Source of the DNA: Polyangium jinanense
Lineage (GTDB): Bacteria; Myxococcota; Polyangia; Polyangiales; Polyangiaceae
Direction: 5' to 3'
Assembly (NCBI RefSeq): GCF_028435365.1
Contig: NZ_JAGTJJ010000027.1
Location: 1-64,000, forward strand
DNA length: 64,000 nt
This document shows, piece after piece, positions 49,180 through 58,281 of the stretch. Below the pieces are notes generated by a model. The model was not told the DNA's origin. It did no database searches and saw only the letters and a list, made by a program, of their open reading frames with translations. The position numbers and the translations under genes were made by a program. How positions within the stretch are numbered: the stretch's first letter is position 1; each line of letters opens with the position of its first letter.

Positions 49180-50556
49180 TCAGTCCGCGAAATACGATTC
49201 GATAGCCTTGAGCCAGTGCGGACTGTCCTTGTAGACCTTCTGGTACATCTTCCACACGTCCGATTTCTTCAAATCCTCCGGAAGACGCTTCGTCGCCTCC
49301 CTCAGTTGCTTCCCTATCGCGATGTGCTGCTCCTTCGTCAAGAGCACACATGGCCCGTCCTTCGGGTCGAACCCGAAGTCCCTCATCTTCGCCGTCTCGA
49401 AGATGTGGTGCGCCTCCCACTGGCCTCCCCGGCCCTTCGTGAACTTGCCCATGAGCTTGTACGGGCCAATCGCGCCGAGGCTGTGCAGCGTATCCGCGAT
49501 CGCCGGCCCGACCTTGCTGTTGCTCAAGAGCTTGGCCATGTCCTCACTGAGATCCGCCTCCGTGAGCACGAGCCGCGTCTTGTTTTTCGCCGCTTGCCGT
49601 AGCTTCTTGAAAAACGCCCTCGCCTCCGCTTTCCCAGCGGCCGAAAGCGCGATGAGGCTCGCGACGGTCTGGGCTACGGGGTTGTCGAAGCCGTCCGGGT
49701 TCTGGCCGCCGATGATCCCGGAGCGCTTGCCGTCGGCCTGCTTCGTGTCCTCGTTCAAGTTCCCGTCGACCATCGCCGCGAGGAAGGCGAGCTCTTCCGC
49801 GAGCTGCTCGGCAGTGGTCTTCTCCTCGCCGTCGCCTTCGCCGTCGCCCGTGCCCTTGCCGTTGCCCTTGCATCCCTCCTTCGTCTGCTCGCACGACGCC
49901 ACACTGGACACCGGCGCCCCAGGACGAAACACGCGCTCCGGCAGCGCCCCGCCCCGATCCACCAGCGTGCAATGCTCGTCCACGCACTTCGGCGGGTGCA
50001 CATCGTCCTTCTTCGGCAAGGTCGACGTCGACGGCAACAGCGGCTCGTTCGACAGCACGCCCTCGGGCGGAGGCGGCGCGGGCCGCGGCTTCTCCGGCGG
50101 GCGCTCCGGCATCTTCTTCACGCCCGGCGGCACGACCTCCACCTGTTCGTCCTTCGCCGCCTGGGGCGCCGGCTTCGGCGACTCCGAGGCTTCGGCGGCC
50201 GGCGCCGCTCCCGCCTTGTTCTCCTCGGCCGGGTCCTTCGGCGCGCTCTTCGACGGCGCCGGCTTCGGACGCGGCGGCGGCTTCGGACATTGCAGCTTGT
50301 TGTAGGGCGGCGGCAAGAACCGGACGTTTTCTGGCGGCGCCCAAGGGTCATAGGCGAAGGTCGTGAGGCCGTTGGTCTTGGCCGTGAAGACCTGCCAGCT
50401 CTGGGTCATCACGGTCGCGCTCCCCGACAGGGCCCACTGGTCCATCTTCGGGTGCCCCGGGAGCCGCACACAGACGCGGATCTCCGCGCGGACGAGAGAC
50501 GGCACACACAGGACGAGGAGGAGCGCGAGCAAGAAGAGGGCCCCAGGGCGACGCAT
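49180..50556 (-). CDS. SitA6-like exported polymorphic toxin
   Basis: A 458-residue protein: a Sec signal (LFLLALLLVLCVPSLVRA), a Pro/Lys-rich region (about 85-200), a middle helical part, and a C-terminal toxin domain with RGGQWEAHHIFE, FGFDPKDGPCVLLTKEQHIAIGKQL (near 375-410). The AHH/H..H arrangement is like HNH-type nucleases. SitA proteins are lipoproteins moved between kin cells by outer-membrane exchange. Here the signal has no proper lipobox (LVLC, then an ARA-type site), which would be a difference. Upstream of the immunity gene on the same strand. Confidence 0.75.
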   Translation of the reverse strand: MRRPGALFLLALLLVLCVPSLVRAEIRVCVRLPGHPKMDQWALSGSATVMTQSWQVFTAKTNGLTTFAYDPWAPPENVRFLPPPYNKLQCPKPPPRPKPAPSKSAPKDPAEENKAGAAPAAEASESPKPAPQAAKDEQVEVVPPGVKKMPERPPEKPRPAPPPPEGVLSNEPLLPSTSTLPKKDDVHPPKCVDEHCTLVDRGGALPERVFRPGAPVSSVASCEQTKEGCKGNGKGTGDGEGDGEEKTTAEQLAEELAFLAAMVDGNLNEDTKQADGKRSGIIGGQNPDGFDNPVAQTVASLIALSAAGKAEARAFFKKLRQAAKNKTRLVLTEADLSEDMAKLLSNSKVGPAIADTLHSLGAIGPYKLMGKFTKGRGGQWEAHHIFETAKMRDFGFDPKDGPCVLLTKEQHIAIGKQLREATKRLPEDLKKSDVWKMYQKVYKDSPHWLKAIESYFAD

Positions 50557-50614
50557 GCGAGCCTGGTCACCGAAAGTATGCACGCGGGGCAACTTTCCAC
50601 CCAAACCGCACGCC

Positions 50615-50956
50615 GACCCGTCTGGCGCCGATATCGGAAGGTCGAACCGCCGGACGACCCTTCCTCGCCGAAAAAACGGTTCCGTTTTTTTGTCGCTCGA
50701 CCCTTCCTTTACAAAAAACGGAAGGCTCAGCGGCGCCGCGACCCTTCCTTGCCGGACCGCGCCTCTCCTCGACGCGCCGCGGACGGGTCAGAAGGAGATT
50801 TGGAAGACCATCGTTTCGCAGGCGACCCTTCCGCGGCAAATTTGGGAGAGGCCTTCCGCACAAAAGACGCGTCGCGAAGCGATTCAGGGAACCGTTTTTT
50901 CGTCGAGGAAGGGTCGAACGCCGGATCGGGAAACCGATATCTGGCGAAGACGGGTC
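50615..50956. repeat. Long imperfect inverted repeat with CGACCCTTCC motifs
   Basis: The 69-bp arms 50615-50683 and 50888-50956 align without gaps as reverse complements at roughly three quarters identity. Their inner 20 bases (ACCCTTCCTCG and CGAAAAAACGGTTCC) are nearly identical. The 200 bp between them has two further CGACCCTTCC copies (about 50698, 50738) and one at 50823, plus an AAAAAACGGAA segment. No gene is seen in 50557-51010. It may be a MITE-like element or a multi-site regulatory region. Confidence 0.6.
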
Positions 50957-51010
50957 GAAACGCTTCTTTTTCCCCGGTTCCGCTGCCGGAAGAGGGAACG
51001 GGAGCCGATG

Positions 51011-51257
51011 TCACGCGAGCGACAACGCCTTCAAGCGCTCCCGGGCGAGGCGCAGGCGACCGTGAACGGTCTTCGTCTTCAGCCCGAGCGATTCGGCGAT
51101 CTCCTGGATGGAACGCCCCTCCAGGTACGGAATCATCACGGCTCGAACGCGCGCCCCCACCTTCTCGAGGAATCGAAAGCTTTCGATGATTGCGCGCATG
51201 GTTGAGCCCGATCACCACGAGCCACGGACGCGCCTGCTCCGGCGTGCTGTCGTCCAT
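51011..51257 (-). pseudogene. Deleted remnant of a third sigma-factor copy
   Basis: The upstream piece reads TPEQARPWLVVIGLNHARNHRKLS, almost identical to the other two copies. At AAGCTTTCG the frame changes and the sequence continues as FRFLEKVGARVRAVMIPYLEGRSIQEIAESLGLKTKTVHGRLRLARERLKAL, i.e. region 4. The N-terminal half of region 2 and the whole acidic linker are gone. A 62-residue region-4 peptide (from ATG 51199) could still be made and might compete for binding sites, but loss of function is the simpler view. Confidence 0.8.
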
Positions 51258-51379
51258 GGGGGAACGAATGCCCGACCTGGCCGCCGAGCTGCAAACGGTG
51301 GTAAACTTCTATGGCCAACGGGCCGCGGAAGAAGTCGGCAACCTGAACAAGGCCAGGTTGAAGAGGTAGAGGGCGGGGG

Positions 51380-51424
51380 CGCTTGCCGCTTCCGCTCCCG
51401 CTCCCGCTTCCGCTTCCGCTTCGG
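51380..51424. repeat. Hexanucleotide repeat near the sigma remnant (CGCTTC/CGCTCC)
   Basis: About seven period-6 units on the plus strand, 120 bp upstream of the sigma remnant. In the other two copies the hexamer follows the gene, so either the order was rearranged here or this repeat is independent. Apart from it, the gap 51258-51602 shows only one short 33-codon frame (ATG 51268) of doubtful reality. Confidence 0.65.
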
Positions 51425-51602
51425 ATTCCGGAGGCCTTCAGCCGTCGTAACCCGATGGTTCTGCGTCCTGCTGACGGGGTAGCCGAAGCAAGCAAAATCA
51501 CCCCGCCGTCAGCGTTGACCTAACATCCGAACTCCGAAATTTGGCCACAGATGGTAGTTTCGTGCAGACGAGCCGTTCGTGAGCGAACCGACGAGAGAAC
51601 CG

Positions 51603-52982
51603 ATGGATTCAACTGACGAGACGCCACGCACTCCGCTCGAATGCATCGACGGCGAACCCTTCGTGTTTGCGGCCGTTTCGCCCATCCCCGGCCGCTCGCC
51701 GCGTCTCGGTCTCCCGCTGGCCTGCGTGGGCCCCGCGATCGATCACTACTCGTCGCAGCACGCGCCGCAGGGGCTCGTCGCGTATCGTCTGCGTCGGGGG
51801 GACGTGGCGGTCCTCGATGACGTGACGCGCGCCCTCTCGCGTGTGCCAGAAGCGGAAGGCAGCGATGCCGGCACGGCCTATGGGTATCGCGTGTGCGCTT
51901 TGCTTTGCGACGATTCGATCGGGCCGAAGATCGTCTCTTGGCTAGAGAGCTGCCTTGCCGACGAGTCCATTCCCCGCGCGGCGCGCGCGGCGCTGGCTCG
52001 AACGATCGCCTCCGATCCGCGATGCGCTTCGCTCACGCTCGACGCACTCTTCGCGTCGGCCGTCGTCGACGACGAAGCACGACAGACGTATGCTGCGCGG
52101 TGCGGTGCGGGGCAAGGCGCACGCACCGAGCCCTCCGAGCCGGAGCCCGACGATGCGCGGCGCGCGCTGCTCGCGAATCCGTTCCTCGCGGTGCGTGAGC
52201 TGAGAGATGGCGCGCGTGAGGTGCTCGCGGCTCACCCCGAGCTTCGCGGGGACGTGCTCGCCGCTCTCACGGTCGCGGTCACGGACGAGACCGAGCAATA
52301 CTACGTCCGCTTTCACGCGCTCGAGCAGCTCGCGGAGCTCGATCGCGCGTACGCGGTCGCCATCGCCGAGATGGTGGAAGACCCTCGGATGGCCCCGCTC
52401 GTCGCGCCGCTCGTGAAGTTTCCCGAGCCCGGCGCGCTTGCGCGCTACGCGCACAACGTCGGGCTTCTCCCCGAGCTCACCGACGGGGAGCTTCGTGCGG
52501 TCACGATCGAAAACGTCCTCGGCTCGCGTACAGCCCTCTTCGCGAAGGAGACCGACGAGTACCCGAATCACTACGACCGCGTGCTCGCTCGCTTGGCGCG
52601 ACTCGTGTCGCCGGTGCTCGACGACGTCCTCTTCGAGGAGGTGCCACACCATGAGTTCTTCGATGACGATGACGACGACGAGGACGACGACGAGGACGCG
52701 TATCGACCGGTAAACGACCCCGATCAGTTGCGCGACGCGTACAGGCTGCGCGCGTTCTTGCCGGATTGCACCTACGAGATCATCGCCGGCAACACCACGG
52801 ATTGGATCACGGTGGAGCCGGTGCTGGGGCTCCTGAACACGCTGTGCGAGGCGCGCGGGTCGGACCTACGCTTCGTCGAGCTTCCGACCGGCTCGCAAGA
52901 CGCGTGCGTGCTCGCGGCGCCAGCGCGGGCCATTCAAACCGCCGTCGACGAAGGCATCCTCGTCGTGATATGGCCGAGCTGA
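51603..52982 (+). CDS. Hypothetical HEAT-like protein with acidic run
   Basis: A 459-residue soluble protein. Much of it looks like alpha-helical repeats (IPRAARAALARTIASDPRCASLTLDALFASAV, RFHALEQLAELDRAYAVAIAEMV), and a run of about 12 Asp/Glu residues (EFFDDDDDDEDDDED, near residue 350) lies before the last domain. ATG 51603 has GAGAGAAC upstream; GTG 51579 would add 8 residues. No known family. It overlaps the start of the next gene by 13 bp. Confidence 0.65.
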   Translation: MDSTDETPRTPLECIDGEPFVFAAVSPIPGRSPRLGLPLACVGPAIDHYSSQHAPQGLVAYRLRRGDVAVLDDVTRALSRVPEAEGSDAGTAYGYRVCALLCDDSIGPKIVSWLESCLADESIPRAARAALARTIASDPRCASLTLDALFASAVVDDEARQTYAARCGAGQGARTEPSEPEPDDARRALLANPFLAVRELRDGAREVLAAHPELRGDVLAALTVAVTDETEQYYVRFHALEQLAELDRAYAVAIAEMVEDPRMAPLVAPLVKFPEPGALARYAHNVGLLPELTDGELRAVTIENVLGSRTALFAKETDEYPNHYDRVLARLARLVSPVLDDVLFEEVPHHEFFDDDDDDEDDDEDAYRPVNDPDQLRDAYRLRAFLPDCTYEIIAGNTTDWITVEPVLGLLNTLCEARGSDLRFVELPTGSQDACVLAAPARAIQTAVDEGILVVIWPS

Positions 52983-53218
52983 GAGGTGAGACGGTGACGA
53001 AGGTCGTGACGGGATGCTCGTGCAAAGCCTTTGCCGACGCACGCAACTACGGATTCGTGCGCGAGGATGCAACGGGCTTCTGGCTCGCCGATCTCGAGCA
53101 GGGCTCGTCCGGCATGGGGGGTTATCAGCGGACGTATGGCCCCGCGATCGCGTTCTGCCCGTTCTGCGGCACGAAGCTCGCGACGGCGCCGCGCGACGCA
53201 AGCGGTCCGCGCGGCTAA
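52970..53218 (+). CDS. Small zinc-ribbon-like protein
   Basis: An 82-residue protein with two Cys pairs, TGCSCKAF and AFCPFCGTKL, the usual make-up of a rubredoxin-like zinc ribbon. It overlaps the end of the previous gene (ATG 52970), although GTG 52994 after GAGAGGTGAGA is a fair alternative start. Function unknown. Confidence 0.6.
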   Translation: MAELRGETVTKVVTGCSCKAFADARNYGFVREDATGFWLADLEQGSSGMGGYQRTYGPAIAFCPFCGTKLATAPRDASGPRG

Positions 53219-53261
53219 GACCGGCCTGCCGCCGGGTGGGTTCATCGAGTACCGTGCGCCC

Positions 53262-53984
53262 ATGTGGCGCCTCTTCGCGAGCCTCGTCATCGCCCTCTTC
53301 GTCACCTTCCCGCTGTGCTTCGCCGCCGTCGGCCTCGCCGTCGAGTACGCGGCCGGCAGGCTGGTCGTCGACGATACCGCTCTGCCGGTGAGCATCGGCC
53401 TGGTCGTGCTCATCGCCCTCTCGTCTTTCGGCGCGCTCCGCCTCTTCCAGGCCTGGCGCCGGACCCGCCCGCCGCGCAACGAGACCACCGAGACCCGCGG
53501 CTTCCTCGAGCGCTTCGCCCTCGCCAATCCCGGCCTCTTCGAGAGCGCCCTCAGCTTCAACGGCTTCGGCCTGCGCTACCTCGACCCGCACCACCGCGGC
53601 CCCGGCGGCGCCCTGACCATGACCTTGTGGCTGACCGTCGCCTTCCTGCCGGTCGCGCCGGTCCGTCGCGAGCGCCTGCGCTTCCTCGGCCCCGAGAAGC
53701 AGCGCGGCCTGCCCTTCGTCCTCACCTGGCAGACCGCCACGATCCAGACCGGCGAGCGCCTCCCCGTCGACCGCCCGCGTAGCCGCCGCGTCTACGGCTT
53801 CTACTACGGCATCTTCCTGCCGCTCCTCGTCGCCCCGCCCGTCGTCGGCTTCGTGATGGTGGTGCAGCGCCACTTCGACGGCGCGCCCTGGCAGTTCTTT
53901 ACCGCGGTCGCGCTCTACCTCGTCTGGGGCATCGGCCTCGTCTTCCTCGAGCGCCGCGTCATGGGCACCCCCGACGCCCTGTGA
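53262..53984 (+). CDS. Multi-pass membrane protein, unknown
   Basis: A 240-residue protein with about five membrane segments (LVIALFVTFPLCFAAVGLAVEY, LPVSIGLVVLIALSSFGAL, LTMTLWLTVAFLPVAPV, IFLPLLVAPPVVGFVMVV, FFTAVALYLVWGIGLVFLE). Between segments 2 and 3 is a cytoplasmic stretch with ALSFNGFGLRYLDPHHRG. Codon use is even more GC-biased than that of its neighbours. No family recognised. Confidence 0.65.
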   Translation: MWRLFASLVIALFVTFPLCFAAVGLAVEYAAGRLVVDDTALPVSIGLVVLIALSSFGALRLFQAWRRTRPPRNETTETRGFLERFALANPGLFESALSFNGFGLRYLDPHHRGPGGALTMTLWLTVAFLPVAPVRRERLRFLGPEKQRGLPFVLTWQTATIQTGERLPVDRPRSRRVYGFYYGIFLPLLVAPPVVGFVMVVQRHFDGAPWQFFTAVALYLVWGIGLVFLERRVMGTPDAL

Positions 53985-54162
53985 GCCGCGGTTGGAAGCG
54001 CAAAGCGGTCTCGGCGATCAAGACCGACCCGCTCGGGAGTGAACAGATCGCCCGAAGACGCCCCCTTCTAGCGACAATGGGACGGTCGACTCGGTGGCAG
54101 ACGCGAGTCAGCGGCGCGCACACGGCTTGTCGAACCGAACGGCCCCGTCTATGGTCGCGCCG

Positions 54163-54771
54163 ATGTCGGCACAGCGTATTCCGAAGTGGTTCCGGGCGGT
54201 CGCGGGAGCAACAGCGGGCCTCTGGATCATCGTCAGCATCTACTACTGGCTCGGCGCCGGAGGCGTGCGCGCCCATGGCGCGTCGATGTCGTTCGAGCGT
54301 CAGCACGACTTCGCGCTCCTGCAGATCGACGATGGTCGCGCCTTCCGTGTCGACAAGTACGGCGTCAGCATCACGAAGTACCGACGGGGCACGTTTCCCT
54401 TCTGCCCTCTTTGCGGAGTGAACGAGTCGGCCGGAACGGTCATGAACGGCGCGCAGTACCGCAAAGGCGACTGGGTCTACACGGATTACCCGCAGCCGTT
54501 CAACGAGGCGGTGAACCTCAAGACCGGCGAGGTGATCGATATCCCGGCGGCCGAAGACCAGCTCGAAAAGCCGCCGTCCGAGTTCGCCGCGCGCGGGCTC
54601 GACTTCGAGAGCGAAAGCAAGCTCGACGCGGGCCGCTTCCTCGCCGAGTTCACGCCGCTCTCGACGATCAACGAAAGCTGCATCGTGTTCAACATGGCGT
54701 TCCTCTTGATCTTCGCGGTGCTCCTCGTGGTGGGGATCGTGCTCGCGATCCGTCGGCCGAAGGAGGCTTGA
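54163..54771 (+). CDS. Two-helix membrane protein with CxxC loop
   Basis: A 202-residue protein with a membrane helix at each end (VAGATAGLWIIVSIYYWLGAG; IVFNMAFLLIFAVLLVVGIVLAI) and a soluble part between that holds FPFCPLCGVNESAG, a CxxC pair. Both ATG 54151 and ATG 54163 are possible; neither has a clear Shine-Dalgarno. No family recognised. Confidence 0.6.
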   Translation: MSAQRIPKWFRAVAGATAGLWIIVSIYYWLGAGGVRAHGASMSFERQHDFALLQIDDGRAFRVDKYGVSITKYRRGTFPFCPLCGVNESAGTVMNGAQYRKGDWVYTDYPQPFNEAVNLKTGEVIDIPAAEDQLEKPPSEFAARGLDFESESKLDAGRFLAEFTPLSTINESCIVFNMAFLLIFAVLLVVGIVLAIRRPKEA

Positions 54772-54809
54772 GGGCCGACGCCGCCTGCGTAGCCCCACGA
54801 GCGAGGTGG

Positions 54810-56783
54810 ATGCCTGTGGCATGCTACACTCCGCCCGAGCGCCAGGCCGCCCCCCTCCTCGCCCCGCTCCTCGCCCTCGCGTGCGCGAGCGCGAATCCAC
54901 CCTCCAGCGCGAAGCCCGCGGAAAACCCCCCCACGCCCGCCCGGGCCGACAACCCCGCGCCCGCGCCTGCGCCCAGGCGCCCCGCTTTCACGATGACGAA
55001 GGCGATGGTCCCCATGCGTGACGGGGTGAAGCTCGAGACGGTGATCTTCTCGCCCGTCGACGCGAAGAAGCCATTGCCCGTGCTCTTCATTCGCTCGCCT
55101 TATGGCATCCCCGAGGACGCCTCTGACCTGGAAAACCCCGGGGTAGACGCGCTCCGCGCGGACGGCTACATCATCGCGGCCCAGAACTGCCGCGGGCGCT
55201 TCGGCTCCGAGGGGACGTTCGTCATCACCCCGCCGCCGCACGACCCGGCCGACCCGCGCGGCGTGGACGACGCCACCGACGCGCACGACTCCATCGAATG
55301 GTTCGTGAAGAACGTGCCCGGCAACAATGGCCGCGTGGGGATGATGGGCACCTCGTACGGCGCCTGGACGGCCACCATGGCCCTGCTCGAGCCGCACCCC
55401 GCATTGCGAGTGATCGTCGAGGAGGCCTCTCCCGCCGACGAGTTCACCGGCGACGACTTCCGCCACAACGGCGCATTCCGGCTGGCCTACGGCTTCGAGT
55501 ACGTCGCCAGGATGGAGACGAGCAAGGAGGCGAACACGGTCTTCTCGTACGGCCGCTCCGATCTCTACGATTTTTTCCTCGACCTCGGGCCGCTCGCCAA
55601 CGTCGACGCGCGCCATTTCCACGGCAAGATGCCGACCTGGAACGATTTCGTCGCGCACCCGAACCTGGACGCGTTCCTCGAGCGGCGCGCGATCGTGTCG
55701 CACCTGCGCAAGGCGACGATCCCCATCCTCAACGTCGCGGGCTGGTGGGATCAGGAGGATTTTTACGGGCCCTTCGGCATCTACGCGACGCTGGAGAAGA
55801 GCGACGCCGCGCGCAAGAACCACCTCGTCGTGGGCCCCTGGAACCACGGCGGATGGGGCAGCCCCGGGCGCAAGCTCGGACCCGTGGATTTCGGCAGCGA
55901 CACCGGCGTGCATTACCGGGACAAAATCGTGGTCCCCTGGCTCGCCCACTGGCTCCACGACAAACCCACCGAGGACCAGCCCGAGGCGACGATCTTCGAG
56001 ACCGGCACGAACCGCTGGCGCACCTTCGATCGCTGGCCGCCCGAGGCCGGCGTCACCAAGAAAAAGCTCTACCTGCGCGCGGGCCGGGCCTTGTCGTTCG
56101 AGCCGCCCACGGAGACGGGCCGGGGCGCCGCCGACAGCTACGTCTCCGATCCGCAGAACCCGGTGCCCTTTGTCCCTCGCCCGATCCAGCCGCTCCTCAC
56201 GGGCAGCCAGTGGCGGACGTGGATGGTAGAGGACCAGCGCTTCGTCGATCATCGGCCCGATGTGCTGAGCTTCTCGACGGGCCCGCTCGACGCGGATCTC
56301 ACGGTGGCCGGCGATATCGTCGCCGAGCTTTTCGCGTCGACGTCGGGCACGGACAGCGACTGGATCGTGAAGCTCATCGACGTCTACCCGGAGGGCGATC
56401 CAATGCCTCCGCCCGAGCCGCAGGCGGACGGTGAAAAACCCGCCGAGCCGGACGCCGACATGCGCGGCTATCAGCTCATGGTCGCGAGCAGGGTCCTGCG
56501 CGGGCGCTTCCGCGACAGCTTCGCCAAGCCCGCGCCCATCCCGCCCGGCAAGGTGCTGCGTTATGCCATCGACCTGCAAACCCGCGCCCACACGTTCCGC
56601 AAGGGGCACCGGATCATGGTGCAGGTGCAGAGCACCTGGTTCCCGGTCATTGATCGCAATCCGCAGCGCTACGTGGACAGCATCTTTGCGGCGAAGGAGT
56701 CCGATTACGTGGCCGCCACCCAGACGATCGCGCGCTCGCGCGAGGCGCCCTCGGCGATCGTCCTGCCGGTCCTGTCGCCGTGA
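54810..56783 (+). CDS. CocE/NonD-type hydrolase (X-Pro dipeptidyl-peptidase-like)
   Basis: A 657-residue lipoprotein (LAPLLALAC, lipid Cys near 25) with a Pro/Ala linker. The alpha/beta-hydrolase part has VPMRDGVKLETVIFSP, PYGIPED, the nucleophile GTSYGAW (S182), NVAGWWDQED and a catalytic-type His in GPWNHGGWG (near 346). The C-terminal jelly-roll (TVAGDIVAELFASTSGTDSDWIVKLIDVYPEG) is typical of the family, which hydrolyses acyl esters, beta-lactam side chains or X-Pro peptides. GAGGTGG lies directly before ATG 54810. The real substrate is unknown. Confidence 0.88.
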   Translation: MPVACYTPPERQAAPLLAPLLALACASANPPSSAKPAENPPTPARADNPAPAPAPRRPAFTMTKAMVPMRDGVKLETVIFSPVDAKKPLPVLFIRSPYGIPEDASDLENPGVDALRADGYIIAAQNCRGRFGSEGTFVITPPPHDPADPRGVDDATDAHDSIEWFVKNVPGNNGRVGMMGTSYGAWTATMALLEPHPALRVIVEEASPADEFTGDDFRHNGAFRLAYGFEYVARMETSKEANTVFSYGRSDLYDFFLDLGPLANVDARHFHGKMPTWNDFVAHPNLDAFLERRAIVSHLRKATIPILNVAGWWDQEDFYGPFGIYATLEKSDAARKNHLVVGPWNHGGWGSPGRKLGPVDFGSDTGVHYRDKIVVPWLAHWLHDKPTEDQPEATIFETGTNRWRTFDRWPPEAGVTKKKLYLRAGRALSFEPPTETGRGAADSYVSDPQNPVPFVPRPIQPLLTGSQWRTWMVEDQRFVDHRPDVLSFSTGPLDADLTVAGDIVAELFASTSGTDSDWIVKLIDVYPEGDPMPPPEPQADGEKPAEPDADMRGYQLMVASRVLRGRFRDSFAKPAPIPPGKVLRYAIDLQTRAHTFRKGHRIMVQVQSTWFPVIDRNPQRYVDSIFAAKESDYVAATQTIARSREAPSAIVLPVLSP

Positions 56784-56958
56784 CGCTCTCAGTGCCGGCG
56801 CGCTGCGGCTCTTACGTAGGAAACGCGCTGAAAGCCGATTACGTCAACTCGAAGGGGACCGGGTCACAAAAGGCTTGACAGCTGTGGAACCGTTCGGGTG
56901 TCCTATCCCCCGATTCTACCCTACCGTTTCGCTGGCGACTTTGGAAGGGACGCGCCCC

Positions 56959-58269
56959 ATGACCACTTTGCCCAAAGGCCCCACCAACAACATCCTGGTG
57001 AACATACAGGGGATCATGGACCCGATCGGCTACACGCTGCGCTTGCGGGAGCGCTACGGCGATCCGATGTCGTGCCCGAAGATGAACGGCAAACCGGTGC
57101 TGGCCACCGGCAGCGTGGAGGGTCTGCGCTCCGTGTTCGCGGTGCCGCCGGAGGCCCTCGATCAGATGCTGGCCGAGAGCTTCACCGCGGCGATGGGAGA
57201 GTCGTCGCTGTTCGTGCTCTCGGGCGCGCGGCACACGGCCATGCGCAAGCTGCTCATGCCGCCATTTCACGGGCAGCGCATGCGCCTCTATGGGAAGCAG
57301 ATCTGCGACCTCAGCCTGCAGCACTCCCGGGACCTCAGGCCGGGCCGAGAGATCGTGGCGCAGGACCTCATGCACAAGATCTCGCTGCAGACGATCATCC
57401 ACCTCGTGTTCGGAGTCACTGCACCGGCGGAAGTGGCGCGCCTCGAGAAGCTGCTCGAGGCGCTGCGCGAGAGCTTCTCCTTGGGCCTGAACATCACCCT
57501 CATGATTCCCTGGCTGCGCCGGGAGTTCGGGGGCTTCGGCCCGTGGGCGCGCAGGGTGCGCGCGACCCAGGACCTGCGCAGCTTCCTCGATCCGGAGCTC
57601 GCCCGCCGCCGCGCCGAGCCCGCCGAGCGCACCGATATCCTGAGTCTGCTCCTGGAAGCCCGCCAGGAAGACGGGACGGCGCTGAGCGACCTGCAAATCT
57701 TCGAGCAGCTGCACACGCTGCTCTTCGCGGGGCACACCACGACCGCGGGCGCGCTCACCTGGGTGCTCTATTTTCTCGGAAACGCGCCCGCCGTGTTGCG
57801 CCGGCTGCAGGACGAGCTTACGGCGCTGGGCGCGGATCCGGATCCCGAGGCGCTGGCCAAGGCGCCGTATCTGGAAGCGGTGATCAACGAGACGCTGCGC
57901 CTGCGCCCGCCCAGCCCGGGGGTGGGACGCAAATTGAATGCGCCGATGCAGATCGCGGGCTACGACTTGCCGGCGGGCTCAGGCGTGTTCGCGCAAATCA
58001 TCTGGGCCCACCACGATCCCAAGGTATTTCCGGAGTCTGCGGTGTTTCGTCCCGAGCGATTCCTGGAGCGAACCTATTCCCCCTTCGAATTCCTGCCGTT
58101 TGGCGGCGGGAATCGGCGCTGCATCGGGGCCGCCTTTGCGCTGTACGAGATGAAGCTGGTCCTGGGGACGCTGCTGCGGCGCTACAGCTTCGAACTCGTG
58201 TCCAAGAAGCCGGTGCGGGTGGGGCTGCAAGGTCTGCCCGGCTCTCCGGTGCGCGTGATCGTCCGCTGA
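56959..58269 (+). CDS. Cytochrome P450
   Basis: A 436-residue protein of normal family length. I-helix AGHTTT (near 257), ExxR in EAVINETLRLRPP (near 311), FRPERFLE, and the heme-ligand loop FLPFGGGNRRCIGAAFA with Cys388. It oxidises an unknown small molecule using partner redox proteins that are not encoded nearby. TTGGAAGGGA precedes ATG 56959. The gene stands alone; the hydrolase upstream ends 175 bp away. Confidence 0.93.
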   Translation: MTTLPKGPTNNILVNIQGIMDPIGYTLRLRERYGDPMSCPKMNGKPVLATGSVEGLRSVFAVPPEALDQMLAESFTAAMGESSLFVLSGARHTAMRKLLMPPFHGQRMRLYGKQICDLSLQHSRDLRPGREIVAQDLMHKISLQTIIHLVFGVTAPAEVARLEKLLEALRESFSLGLNITLMIPWLRREFGGFGPWARRVRATQDLRSFLDPELARRRAEPAERTDILSLLLEARQEDGTALSDLQIFEQLHTLLFAGHTTTAGALTWVLYFLGNAPAVLRRLQDELTALGADPDPEALAKAPYLEAVINETLRLRPPSPGVGRKLNAPMQIAGYDLPAGSGVFAQIIWAHHDPKVFPESAVFRPERFLERTYSPFEFLPFGGGNRRCIGAAFALYEMKLVLGTLLRRYSFELVSKKPVRVGLQGLPGSPVRVIVR

Positions 58270-58281
58270 TTCCTGCCGCCA

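Noticed and set aside
51268..51369. 33-codon plus-strand frame (MPDLAAELQTVVNFYGQRA..)
   Set aside because: It looks protein-like but is too short, has no ribosome-binding site and lies beside a sigma remnant; I could not support it as a gene.
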